Assembly: GCA_045657205.1 (NCBI GenBank)
Contig: JAZOSS010000021.1
Location: 1 to 11,724, forward strand
Origin: RGIG7213 sp045657205
GTDB taxonomy: Bacteria > Bacillota > Clostridia > Oscillospirales > CAG-272
Direction of reading: 5' to 3'
Length of the DNA: 11,724 nucleotides
In this document: positions 1 through 6,473 of the stretch, one piece after another
Layout of the letters: every line of letters starts with the position of its first letter
How positions within the stretch are numbered: position 1 is the first letter of the stretch
Translations under genes and position numbers: made by a program
The notes under the pieces: model-generated
What the model was told of the DNA's origin: nothing
The model's database searches: none
The model's input: only the letters and a program-made list of their open reading frames with translations

Positions 1-61
1 GGGAGGCGTAGACTGTCAGAGTTTATTCTCGCATAAGTATTTTCTCTTTCTACACAAAATT

Positions 62-111
62 AAAACAAGCCGTCTGAAATGTGGAATTTCACATTCAATA
101 CAGCTTGTTTT
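62..111 (-). terminator. Hairpin terminator of the kinase/hemolysin III unit
   Basis: Outer arms AAAACAAGC (62-70) and GCTTGTTTT (103-111) are complementary, and an inner stem AATGTG/CACATT (78-83 with 90-95) closes a GAATTT loop. Read leftwards the hairpin begins a few bases after the stop codon at 116 and ends in a T-rich run. T-runs flank both sides, so it could also stop rightward transcription entering from the left edge. Confidence 0.75.
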
Positions 112-115
112 TTAA

Positions 116-787
116 TTATAAAACATAGAATATTATTCCGAAGAACTGCAACACGCTTCCTGCAATAACGAACAGATGAAACACGGAGTGCATATATCTG
201 ATCTTATTGCCGAGTCCGTACATCACAGCGCCGAGCGTATATGCAACACCGCCGAGAAATATGAACCAAAGTCCTGCGGGTGCTATCGTTGCAACAGCGG
301 GTTTTATTGCAAGGACGATACACCAGCCCATTCCGAGATAACAGAACATCGCCATTTTTGAATATTTCTGCCAATCTATCGCTGTAAAGACGGTAGCTGT
401 TGCCGCACATCCCCAGACGATACCGAATATCACCCAAGCCCACACGGGATGCTCCGGTCTTAAAGCACACAGTACGACGGGTGTATACGTTCCCGCTATC
501 AGATAATAGATCATACAATGGTCTATCACCTGCATAACTTTTTTGCCCGTATTTCTTCGCAGACCGTGGTAAACACTCGACACCGTATAGAGCAATATCA
601 TTGATGCACCGTATATACAGCTGCTCACAACAGCCCACGCATCACTGTTTACCGCCGAATAAACGATGCACAGCGTCAGCACGGCGACACCTATCGCCGC
701 ACCTACTATGTGGCTTACCATATTGAAAATCTCTTCGCCTTTTGTGTAGTCCGTATATTCTCTGTCTGCGAGTTTAGTTCTCTTCAT
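116..787 (-). CDS. trhA: Hemolysin III / PAQR-family membrane protein
   Basis: This 223-residue polytopic protein belongs to the hemolysin III branch of the PAQR superfamily, seven-helix inner-membrane proteins with a metal site facing the cytosolic side. Family hallmarks are visible: an E-x2-N-x2-SH motif near residues 19-26, S-x3-H ending at His74, a DH pair at 89-90 leading into LIAGTYTP, and H-x3-H at 200-204. The conserved Ser, Asp and three His residues match the PAQR metal ligands. Length is normal. The ATG follows the kinase stop by only 9 bases, and the AAAAGG ribosome binding site touches that stop codon, so translation is probably coupled. Hemolytic activity is not implied; bacterial members are linked to membrane homeostasis. 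The family call is firm, the physiological role uncertain. Confidence 0.93.
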   Translation of the reverse strand: MKRTKLADREYTDYTKGEEIFNMVSHIVGAAIGVAVLTLCIVYSAVNSDAWAVVSSCIYGASMILLYTVSSVYHGLRRNTGKKVMQVIDHCMIYYLIAGTYTPVVLCALRPEHPVWAWVIFGIVWGCAATATVFTAIDWQKYSKMAMFCYLGMGWCIVLAIKPAVATIAPAGLWFIFLGGVAYTLGAVMYGLGNKIRYMHSVFHLFVIAGSVLQFFGIIFYVL

Positions 788-796
788 AGTTACCTT

Positions 797-1624
797 TTAT
801 TTCAGCATTTCTATAAGCTTGAACAGCACGGGTTCAAACTTTGCACCATACCAATGGTTATTTTCTTCCGCCGTCGCCTTTATACATTCAACCGTATAAT
901 CTGCGGCTATTTTTGCAGAAAGATACGCATTTTTTCCGTTCAGCAGTGCTCCGACGAACGCAGAAGCGTATATATCGCCCGTACCGTGACAGCTGTTAGG
1001 AAGCATATCGTGTTCGTAATAATCGTATTTGCCGTTTTCAACAACGACAACACCCGTTTTACCTTCGTTATATCTTACGCCCGTAAGGATGATATTTTTA
1101 CATCCTATGCCGGCAAGACCGTCTATTATTCCGTCTATATACTTTCTGTCGTACTCTGTTTTATACTCGATGCCGGTAAGCATACAAGCCTCCGTGATGT
1201 TGGGTACAACGTAATCGGATGCTGAGCAAAGCTTTTTCATTTCTTCAACGAACGCACCGTCAAAGCCGGGGTACAGCTTTCCGTTGTCAGCCATTGCGGG
1301 ATCGACAACGAGAAGACCGCCGTCAACTGTAGCTTTGTGTATATCCATTACGTACTGTATCTGCTTTGCAGAACCGAGGTAGCCTGTGTATAATGCATCA
1401 AACTTGATACCCTCTTTTACCCAGTGGTCTTTTATCTTAGGCATATCATCCGTAAGATCGGTAAACGTGTATCCCGAAAAGCCTGCCGTATGGGTTGATA
1501 AAACGGCAGAAGGAAGAACGCACGTTTCAATACCGCATGCGGATATGACGGGCAGGGCAACTGTAAGCGAACACTGACCGAAGCAGGATATATCCTGAAT
1601 TGTTAAGACTCTTTTATACGACAT
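797..1624 (-). CDS. Pyridoxamine/pyridoxal kinase (PfkB/ribokinase-like fold)
   Basis: The predicted 275-residue enzyme would phosphorylate pyridoxal, pyridoxamine or pyridoxine with ATP in vitamin B6 salvage. The N-terminus (VLTIQDISCFGQCSLTVALP) and the STHTAGF segment near residues 43-49 are typical of the PdxK/PdxY group. VVDPAMADNG is near 106-115, and HGTGD (213-217) supplies the anion hole and catalytic Asp217. The ATG at 1624 has an AAGGAG site at 1631-1636, six bases away. It is the first gene of a two-gene unit with the hemolysin III gene. A hydroxymethylpyrimidine kinase (ThiD) is the main alternative within the fold, but the N-terminal motif favours a B6 kinase. No sign of damage. 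Confidence 0.93.
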   Translation of the reverse strand: MSYKRVLTIQDISCFGQCSLTVALPVISACGIETCVLPSAVLSTHTAGFSGYTFTDLTDDMPKIKDHWVKEGIKFDALYTGYLGSAKQIQYVMDIHKATVDGGLLVVDPAMADNGKLYPGFDGAFVEEMKKLCSASDYVVPNITEACMLTGIEYKTEYDRKYIDGIIDGLAGIGCKNIILTGVRYNEGKTGVVVVENGKYDYYEHDMLPNSCHGTGDIYASAFVGALLNGKNAYLSAKIAADYTVECIKATAEENNHWYGAKFEPVLFKLIEMLK

Positions 1625-1653
1625 AAAAATCTCCTTTGATTCTTGATATACCG

Positions 1654-1682
1654 ATTATACACATTTTTTGATATGATTTAAA
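1654..1682 (-). promoter_or_regulatory. Candidate sigma-A promoter for the kinase/hemolysin III unit
   Basis: Read leftwards, TTTAAA (1677-1682) and a perfect TATAAT (1654-1659) are separated by 17 bases. The -35 box is a 4/6 match. The start of transcription would fall about 20 bases before the kinase ribosome binding site. No convincing terminator lies between the symporter stop at 1720 and this site, so read-through from the symporter is also possible. Confidence 0.55.
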
Positions 1683-1719
1683 TAGCCAAATTATAGCTTT
1701 TTTATATAACCAGATTGGA

Positions 1720-3270
1720 TTATTTCTTCTTCGTTGCCGCAACAACTATTGCCGACAGTGCAAAGAGTGCAATGACGTTAGGAAGCACCATCAGGTAATT
1801 GAAGAAGTCCGTAAGCTCCCATACAAGATCATTGGAGGCGAGTGTTCCAAGGAAAATAAATACTATCGATATCACAGAATAAATAACCGTAGCAGACTTT
1901 TTATTCTTAAACAGATACTGAATATTTATCTTACCAAAGAAATTCCATCCGATAATCGTAGTGAAAGCGAAAAACATAAGACAGATAGCAACAAAGACAT
2001 TACCTATTCCGCTTATAAATGATGGGAAACCGTTTGTAACAGCCCACTGCATTGCGTTAGTCTTGCTGATACCGGACTCGGAAATCGCATCACTGTATAA
2101 ATCCTGTATGAGTGCGTTTTTCTTAGCTGCAGTGTCATCAACAGTGTTGGTGATACCGCTTTCCTCAACCAATGCTGCATATCTTTCATTTATCTCCGCA
2201 TCGGTCATAACGCTGATAGCTTCCGACTCTGCCTTATAAGTGTCACCAAAAGGACCGTTTGAAGTATAAAGCATTGTGATGACAACAAGTGCAGTCATAG
2301 TAAGAACGATAAACGTATCTATAAATACACCTATCATAGCAGCAACACCCTGGTCGTGAGGCTTTTCAACGTTTGCCTGTGCGTGTGCGTGAGGTGTTGA
2401 ACCCATACCTGCTTCATTCGAGAAAAGGCCTCGCTTTGCACCCTGGCTGATAGCCGTCTTAAGTGCGTAACCGATACCACCGCCTATAAGAGCATCAGGA
2501 GTAAAGGCATATTTGAATATCATTGTCAATGTCTCGGGAAGCTTAGTGATATTAGTAAGAAGAACTATCACACCGCCTATAAGGAACAAACACGCCATAG
2601 CGGGAACTATTTTTTCAGCAACAGAAGCAATTCTCTGAATACCGCCGATGAAAATAATCGTGCAGATAATCGCAAGTGCCGCACCGATTATCCAACCCCA
2701 GTCAGTATAATTAACACCAACGGCGTTACAAACGGACTCGGCAATAGAGTTTGACTGTACCATTGAGCCCATAAAACCGAGTGCCAAAACAGCAGCAATA
2801 GCAAAAAATGCCGCAAGGAACTTACCGAATTTATTTGGGAACGCCTTTTTCATATAATAAACGGGACCGCCGTGGATTTCTCCGTTCGCTTCTTTAACTC
2901 TTGTTTCCTGTGCCAGCACAGCCTCGGCGTAAATAGTAGCCATGCCCAAAAATGCGATGATCCACATCCAGAATATGGCGCCGGGACCGCCTATGAGTAT
3001 AGCACCGCAGGCACCTACGATATTACCTGTACCGACCTGTGCGGCAATAGCTGTAGAAAGTGCCTGAAACGATGAAAGTCCGCCTTTTTGCTTTCCGCCC
3101 TTCATTGAGAAGTTACCGAAAACCTTTTTCATACCTTCGCCAAAGCAGCGAACCTGAACAAATCTTGTCTTTATCGTATAGAAAAGACCTACACCGACAA
3201 GCAAAACAATAAGAATGTAGTCAGACATATACGCATTGATAGTCTGAACAATTTTTAAAACCGCGTCCAT
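1720..3270 (-). CDS. AGCS-family Na+(H+):alanine/glycine symporter
   Basis: This 516-residue multi-helix membrane protein is of the alanine-or-glycine:cation symporter family and would import glycine and/or alanine. The family signatures are clear: FQALSTAIAAQVGTGNIVGA in the early helical region and GAKRGLFSNEAGMGSTPHAH in the middle. The ATG at 3270 is chosen because AGGAGG lies at 3276-3281, five bases upstream, and because the open frame before it runs through a riboswitch and terminator. A hydrophilic acidic insert of about 70 residues (roughly 335-408) separates two membrane segments, making the protein longer than the roughly 450-residue members. The glycine riboswitch upstream argues that glycine is the physiological substrate; that is inference. 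Confidence 0.93.
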   Translation of the reverse strand: MDAVLKIVQTINAYMSDYILIVLLVGVGLFYTIKTRFVQVRCFGEGMKKVFGNFSMKGGKQKGGLSSFQALSTAIAAQVGTGNIVGACGAILIGGPGAIFWMWIIAFLGMATIYAEAVLAQETRVKEANGEIHGGPVYYMKKAFPNKFGKFLAAFFAIAAVLALGFMGSMVQSNSIAESVCNAVGVNYTDWGWIIGAALAIICTIIFIGGIQRIASVAEKIVPAMACLFLIGGVIVLLTNITKLPETLTMIFKYAFTPDALIGGGIGYALKTAISQGAKRGLFSNEAGMGSTPHAHAQANVEKPHDQGVAAMIGVFIDTFIVLTMTALVVITMLYTSNGPFGDTYKAESEAISVMTDAEINERYAALVEESGITNTVDDTAAKKNALIQDLYSDAISESGISKTNAMQWAVTNGFPSFISGIGNVFVAICLMFFAFTTIIGWNFFGKINIQYLFKNKKSATVIYSVISIVFIFLGTLASNDLVWELTDFFNYLMVLPNVIALFALSAIVVAATKKK

Positions 3271-3283
3271 AAACGCCTCCTGT

Positions 3284-3315
3284 AAAAAAATAAAAAATCC
3301 GCTGAAAATAGCGGA
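3284..3315 (-). terminator. Intrinsic terminator of the glycine riboswitch
   Basis: Read leftwards, TCCGCT (3310-3315) and AGCGGA (3298-3303) form a perfect 6-bp stem around a 6-base loop, followed by an almost unbroken T-run (3284-3297). It sits just before the ribosome binding site and start codon of the symporter, the standard place for a transcription-attenuating expression platform. Confidence 0.85.
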
Positions 3316-3436
3316 GAAAAAGGAAATATTCAGACATAGTTTTGCCTGCCCTGTCCTTTTGCCTGAGAGATTCGGCTTTCGCCTTGCACCTTCGGCACCC
3401 ATACGGTTTATGGGATTCTCCAGAGCGTCCTCCGCC
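3310..3436 (-). promoter_or_regulatory. Predicted antiterminator pairing of the riboswitch
   Basis: On the transcript, GGCGGAGGA (complement of 3428-3436), just 5' of aptamer stem P1, can pair with TTCTCCGCT (complement of 3310-3318), which contains the 5' arm of the terminator. The pairing is 9 bp including two G-U pairs and excludes the terminator hairpin. Seen directly as complementarity; its use as an antiterminator is inference. Confidence 0.5.
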
Positions 3437-3463
3437 TTCGGTCTTGTAAAACAATTCCCAAAG
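3348..3463 (-). ncRNA. Glycine riboswitch, single aptamer with 5' accessory hairpin
   Basis: Read leftwards from 3426, the RNA carries the conserved glycine-aptamer elements in order: GCTCTGGAGA, TGCCGAAGGTGCAA, CTCTCAGG and AAAAGGACAG. Stem P1 pairs GCTCTG (3421-3426) with CAGGGC (3348-3353). An internal hairpin, CCCATA with TATGGG, forms the variable P3 region. Only one full aptamer is present. Before it lies a hairpin whose outer stem CTTTGG/CCGAAG uses 3458-3463 and 3436-3441, in the place of the half-aptamer ('ghost') found in type-2 singletons. It precedes an AGCS symporter, a known glycine-riboswitch target. The aptamer is clear; the type-2 assignment is inference. Confidence 0.93.
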
Positions 3464-3483
3464 CTTCAACGGTCGTAATGAGT

Positions 3484-3512
3484 ATTTTATCACAATAAAG
3501 GTGTGATTTCAA
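3484..3512 (-). promoter_or_regulatory. Promoter of the riboswitch/symporter transcript
   Basis: Read leftwards: TTGAAA (3507-3512), a spacer of exactly 17 bases, then TAAAAT (3484-3489). Transcription would start near 3476, just before the accessory hairpin of the riboswitch. The spacer holds an inverted repeat, ATCACA and TGTGAT (3489-3494 and 3502-3507 on the + strand), overlapping both boxes, a possible operator. Confidence 0.75.
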
Positions 3513-3517
3513 TATTA

Positions 3518-3555
3518 ATTATGCACAAAAAATATCGACTTTTTTTGTGCATAAT
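3518..3555. repeat. Perfect 15-bp inverted repeat in a divergent intergenic region
   Basis: ATTATGCACAAAAAA (3518-3532) is the exact reverse complement of 3541-3555, with an 8-base centre TATCGACT. It lies 5 bases upstream of the symporter -35 box and about 120 bases upstream of the hydrogenase-maturation operon. Neither side has a terminator-like T-run outside the stem, so a protein-binding site shared by the divergent units, or a mobile-element trace, is more likely than a terminator. Confidence 0.6.
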
Positions 3556-3603
3556 CGACACACATCCTCATATAGTCGAGCAAAATACAGCAACTTCATT
3601 TTT

Positions 3604-3654
3604 TTGATTTAAAAAAAATATACGGTATTCATATTTTTAGGATATGATATCATA
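3604..3654 (+). promoter_or_regulatory. Weak candidate promoter and palindrome before the hyd maturation operon
   Basis: TTGATT (3604-3609) and TATTCA (3626-3631), 16 bases apart, are a weak -35/-10 pair. A perfect 12-bp palindrome TATGATATCATA occupies 3643-3654, just downstream of the implied transcription start, where a repressor operator would sit. TATGAT within it could instead serve as a -10 box, though no good -35 lies at the right distance. The palindrome is certain; the promoter assignment is not. Confidence 0.3.
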
Positions 3655-3676
3655 AAGCGGTTGCAAAGGAGATACA

Positions 3677-3937
3677 ATGGAAACAAGGGTTGCATTGATA
3701 AGTATAATAGTTGAAAAATACGATTCGGCAGAAAACGTCAATTCCCTCTTACACGAATACGGCGACTGCATCATAGGAAGAATGGGCATCCCGTACCGCA
3801 AGAAGAATATAAGTATTATAAGCGTTGCAGTAGATGCACCGCAGGATATTATATCAGCGCTTTCCGGAAAGATAGGCAAGCTTGACGGAGTACATGTCAA
3901 GACGGTTTATTCGGGGGTAGGCGATGCTCATATTTAA
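3677..3937 (+). CDS. TM1266-type ACT-domain putative iron-only hydrogenase system regulator
   Basis: This 86-residue protein has the beta-alpha-beta-beta-alpha-beta pattern of a single ACT domain: strand TRVALISIIV, helix SAENVNSLLHEYG, strand CIIGRMGIPY, strand ISIISVAVDA, helix DIISALSGKIGKL, strand VHVKTVYS. It matches the small family represented by Thermotoga maritima TM1266, found beside [FeFe]-hydrogenase maturation genes and usually called a putative regulator; no DNA-binding domain is visible. The ATG has AAAGGAG at 3665-3671, five bases upstream. The gene overlaps hydE by 14 bases, so the two are translationally coupled. The family call is strong; ligand and mode of action are not known from the sequence. 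Confidence 0.85.
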   Translation: METRVALISIIVEKYDSAENVNSLLHEYGDCIIGRMGIPYRKKNISIISVAVDAPQDIISALSGKIGKLDGVHVKTVYSGVGDAHI

Positions 3938-4967
3938 ACTTATTGACAAGCTGGCAAAGGAGCACTCGCTGACGCTTGACGAATACGTACAGCTCGTCGG
4001 GAATTTCGACGACGACACCTACGATTATGCTCGCAGAAAAGCGGTGGAAGCACGGCAAAAGGTATATTCAAACAAGGTCTTCATCCGCGGACTCATTGAA
4101 ATATCGAATATATGCAAAAACGACTGCTATTACTGCGGTATCAGAAAAAGCAACACGCTTTGTTCACGTTACAGACTTACAAAAGACGAAATACTCGCCT
4201 GCTGCGACGAAGGCTATTTTCTCGGCTTCCGTACGTTTGTTTTGCAAGGCGGTGAGGACGGATATTTCACCGACGACGTGCTTTGCGATATAGTAACGTC
4301 AATAAAGGCAAAATACCCCGAATGTGCCGTAACGCTTTCTCTCGGTGAGCGTTCATTTGACAGCTACAAACGCCTGAAAGAAGCAGGCGCCGACAGATAT
4401 CTTCTGCGCCACGAAAGCATCACACGCGAGCATTATGAAGCCATCCACCCCGAAAATATGTCATACGACGAAAGGGTAAGATGCTTAAACGACTTAAAAT
4501 CTCTCGGCTTCCAAGTCGGGGTAGGATTTATGGTATCATCACCTTTTATGACGGCAAAGCATATGGCAAACGACCTTAAATTTATTGAAGAATTTAAACC
4601 GCATATGTGCGGTATAGGTCCGTTTATTCCGCACTGTGACACACCTTTTGCGGATTTTCCCGCAGGTGATGCCGACCTTACGTGTTACCTTCTTTCACTC
4701 ATCCGACTGATACATCCGAATATTTTACTGCCTGCCACAACGGCTCTCGGCTCTGTCTCCGTCGGCGGTCGCGAAAAAGGAATAATGTCGGGGGCAAACG
4801 TCATAATGCCGAATCTTTCGCCGTCAAGCGTGCGTGAAAAATATATGCTCTACAACGGGAAGACGTATACGGGAAGCGAAGCAGGAGAAAATCTTGCAAG
4901 CATTATGGCAAGCCTTGCGGAAATAGGCTACGAAACGGTCGTTGACCGAGGAGATTACGCAAAATAA
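3924..4967 (+). CDS. hydE: [FeFe]-hydrogenase H-cluster radical SAM maturase HydE
   Basis: This 347-residue radical S-adenosylmethionine enzyme takes part in making the two-iron subcluster of the H-cluster, acting with HydG and HydF in the cytosol. The radical-SAM cluster motif C-x3-C-x2-C is C64, C68 and C71 (CKNDCYYC), followed by the SAM-binding region with LQGGED and by the RHES motif near residues 162-165. The C-terminal segment around NLSPSSVREKYMLYNGK has no cysteines, so the accessory second cluster of some HydE proteins (such as Thermotoga's) is absent. The start overlaps the preceding gene by 14 bases. Length is normal for HydE. PylB and BioB are relatives, but the hydG-hydF neighbourhood settles the assignment. 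Confidence 0.97.
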   Translation: MLIFKLIDKLAKEHSLTLDEYVQLVGNFDDDTYDYARRKAVEARQKVYSNKVFIRGLIEISNICKNDCYYCGIRKSNTLCSRYRLTKDEILACCDEGYFLGFRTFVLQGGEDGYFTDDVLCDIVTSIKAKYPECAVTLSLGERSFDSYKRLKEAGADRYLLRHESITREHYEAIHPENMSYDERVRCLNDLKSLGFQVGVGFMVSSPFMTAKHMANDLKFIEEFKPHMCGIGPFIPHCDTPFADFPAGDADLTCYLLSLIRLIHPNILLPATTALGSVSVGGREKGIMSGANVIMPNLSPSSVREKYMLYNGKTYTGSEAGENLASIMASLAEIGYETVVDRGDYAK

Positions 4968-5015
4968 ATTATCTAAAGGGAAAGAGATTCTGACCCTAAA
5001 GAAAGGAAAAATAAA

Positions 5016-6464
5016 ATGGCAAAATACGATCCCAGATCACTCAAAGCTGAAGAATTTATAAGTGATGAGGAAATAAGAGAAACCTTGGCGTATGCCGAGG
5101 AAAACAAAGACAATTTGGAGCTTATTGACTCTATAATTGAAAAAGCACGTCCCGTAAAGACGGAAACGGGCTACACGTGCCGCGGACTTTCCCACAGAGA
5201 AGCATCCGTCCTTCTCGCCTGCGAAAACCCCGAAATGATCGAAAAGATCTACAAGGTGGCAGAGGAAATAAAGCTTGCATTTTACGGTAACAGAATAGTT
5301 ATATTCGCACCGCTTTATCTTTCAAACTACTGCGTAAACGGCTGTGTTTACTGTCCTTACCATTTAAAAAACAAGACTATTCCGAGAAAAAAGCTGACGC
5401 AGGAGGAAGTAAAAGCGGAAGTTATAGCTCTCCAGGATATGGGACACATGCGTCTGGCTATCGAGTCGGGTGAAGACCCCGTAAACAACCCTATCGAATA
5501 CATCCTTGAATGTATCAACACGATATACAGCGTAAACCACAAAAACGGTGCAATACGCAGAGTAAACGTAAACATCGCCGCAACAACGGTCGAAAACTAT
5601 AAAAAGCTGAAAGATGCGGGAATAGGTACTTATATCCTCTTTCAGGAAACGTATCATAAGGAAAGCTATTTGAAGCTCCACCCCACGGGCCCGAAGCACG
5701 ATTATGCGTACCACACGGAAGCACACGACAGAGCAATGCAGGGCGGTATTGACGACGTAGGCCTCGGTGTTTTGTTCGGTCTTGAGCTTTATAAATACGA
5801 ATTTGCAGGTCTTCTTATGCACGCCGAGCATCTTGAAGCTGTTCACGGTGTCGGTCCTCACACGATAAGCGTACCGAGAATAAAACGTGCGGACGATGTA
5901 GATCCTACACAGTTCGACAACTCAATAAGCGATGAAATTTTTGAAAAAATAACGGCTTGTATCCGTCTTGCAGTTCCCTACACGGGCATTATCATCTCAA
6001 CGAGAGAAACGGAACAGGTGCGCTCAAAGCTTCTGCGCCTCGGTGTTTCGCAGGTAAGCGGCGGCTCACGTACGTCTGTCGGCGGTTACGCTTGCGAAGA
6101 ACGCCCCCACGATACGGAGCAGTTCGACGTTTCGGACCAGAGAACGCTTGACGAGGTCGTACACTGGCTTATAGACAACGGACACATTCCGTCGTTCTGT
6201 ACCGCTTGTTACCGTGAAGGCAGAACGGGCGACAGATTTATGAGCCTTTGCAAAACGGGACAGATAATAAACTGCTGTCATCCGAACGCGCTTATGACCT
6301 TAACGGAATATCTCGTTGACTACGGCAGTGAGGAAACGAAAGCCGCAGGCTACAAAATGATAGAAAACGAGCTTGAAAAGATACCGAAAGAAAAGGTAAA
6401 AGATATAGCAAAGGCGAATATTGAGGATATCAAAAACTCCAACCGCCGTGATTTCAGATTTTGA
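5016..6464 (+). CDS. hydG: [FeFe]-hydrogenase maturase HydG (tyrosine lyase)
   Basis: HydG is a radical SAM enzyme that cleaves tyrosine to p-cresol plus the CO and cyanide ligands of the H-cluster, delivered as an iron-cysteine-CO-CN synthon. At 482 residues it has normal length. The radical-SAM motif C-x3-C-x2-C is C106, C110 and C113 (CVNGCVYC). The C-terminal auxiliary cluster motif C-x2-C-x22-C is C395, C398 and C421. ThiH, which also cleaves tyrosine, lacks this C-terminal cluster, so the motif separates the two. The AAAGGA site lies a few bases before the ATG. A 48-base gap after hydE holds no terminator, so it is cotranscribed. All expected ligands are present. Confidence 0.98.
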   Translation: MAKYDPRSLKAEEFISDEEIRETLAYAEENKDNLELIDSIIEKARPVKTETGYTCRGLSHREASVLLACENPEMIEKIYKVAEEIKLAFYGNRIVIFAPLYLSNYCVNGCVYCPYHLKNKTIPRKKLTQEEVKAEVIALQDMGHMRLAIESGEDPVNNPIEYILECINTIYSVNHKNGAIRRVNVNIAATTVENYKKLKDAGIGTYILFQETYHKESYLKLHPTGPKHDYAYHTEAHDRAMQGGIDDVGLGVLFGLELYKYEFAGLLMHAEHLEAVHGVGPHTISVPRIKRADDVDPTQFDNSISDEIFEKITACIRLAVPYTGIIISTRETEQVRSKLLRLGVSQVSGGSRTSVGGYACEERPHDTEQFDVSDQRTLDEVVHWLIDNGHIPSFCTACYREGRTGDRFMSLCKTGQIINCCHPNALMTLTEYLVDYGSEETKAAGYKMIENELEKIPKEKVKDIAKANIEDIKNSNRRDFRF

Positions 6465-6473
6465 GAGGTCGTT

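Noticed and set aside
1..36. An open frame of 11 codons ending in TAA at 34-36 on the + strand, possibly the end of a gene entering from the left.
   Set aside because: Too short to judge coding potential; the terminator at 62-111 would suit it, but nothing else supports it.
710..1225. A 171-codon + strand open frame.
   Set aside because: It lies antisense to the kinase and hemolysin III genes, which have clear family motifs; its composition is unnatural.
1660..1719. A terminator downstream of the symporter.
   Set aside because: No convincing stem followed by a T-run was found between the symporter stop and the kinase promoter.
3271..3402. An upstream in-frame ATG extending the symporter by 44 residues.
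   Set aside because: The extension would translate the riboswitch aptamer and terminator; a strong ribosome site sits five bases before the ATG at 3270.
3518..3555. Terminator for transcription across the divergent region.
   Set aside because: The A and T runs are inside the arms beside the loop, no T-run follows the stem, and no gene ends nearby.
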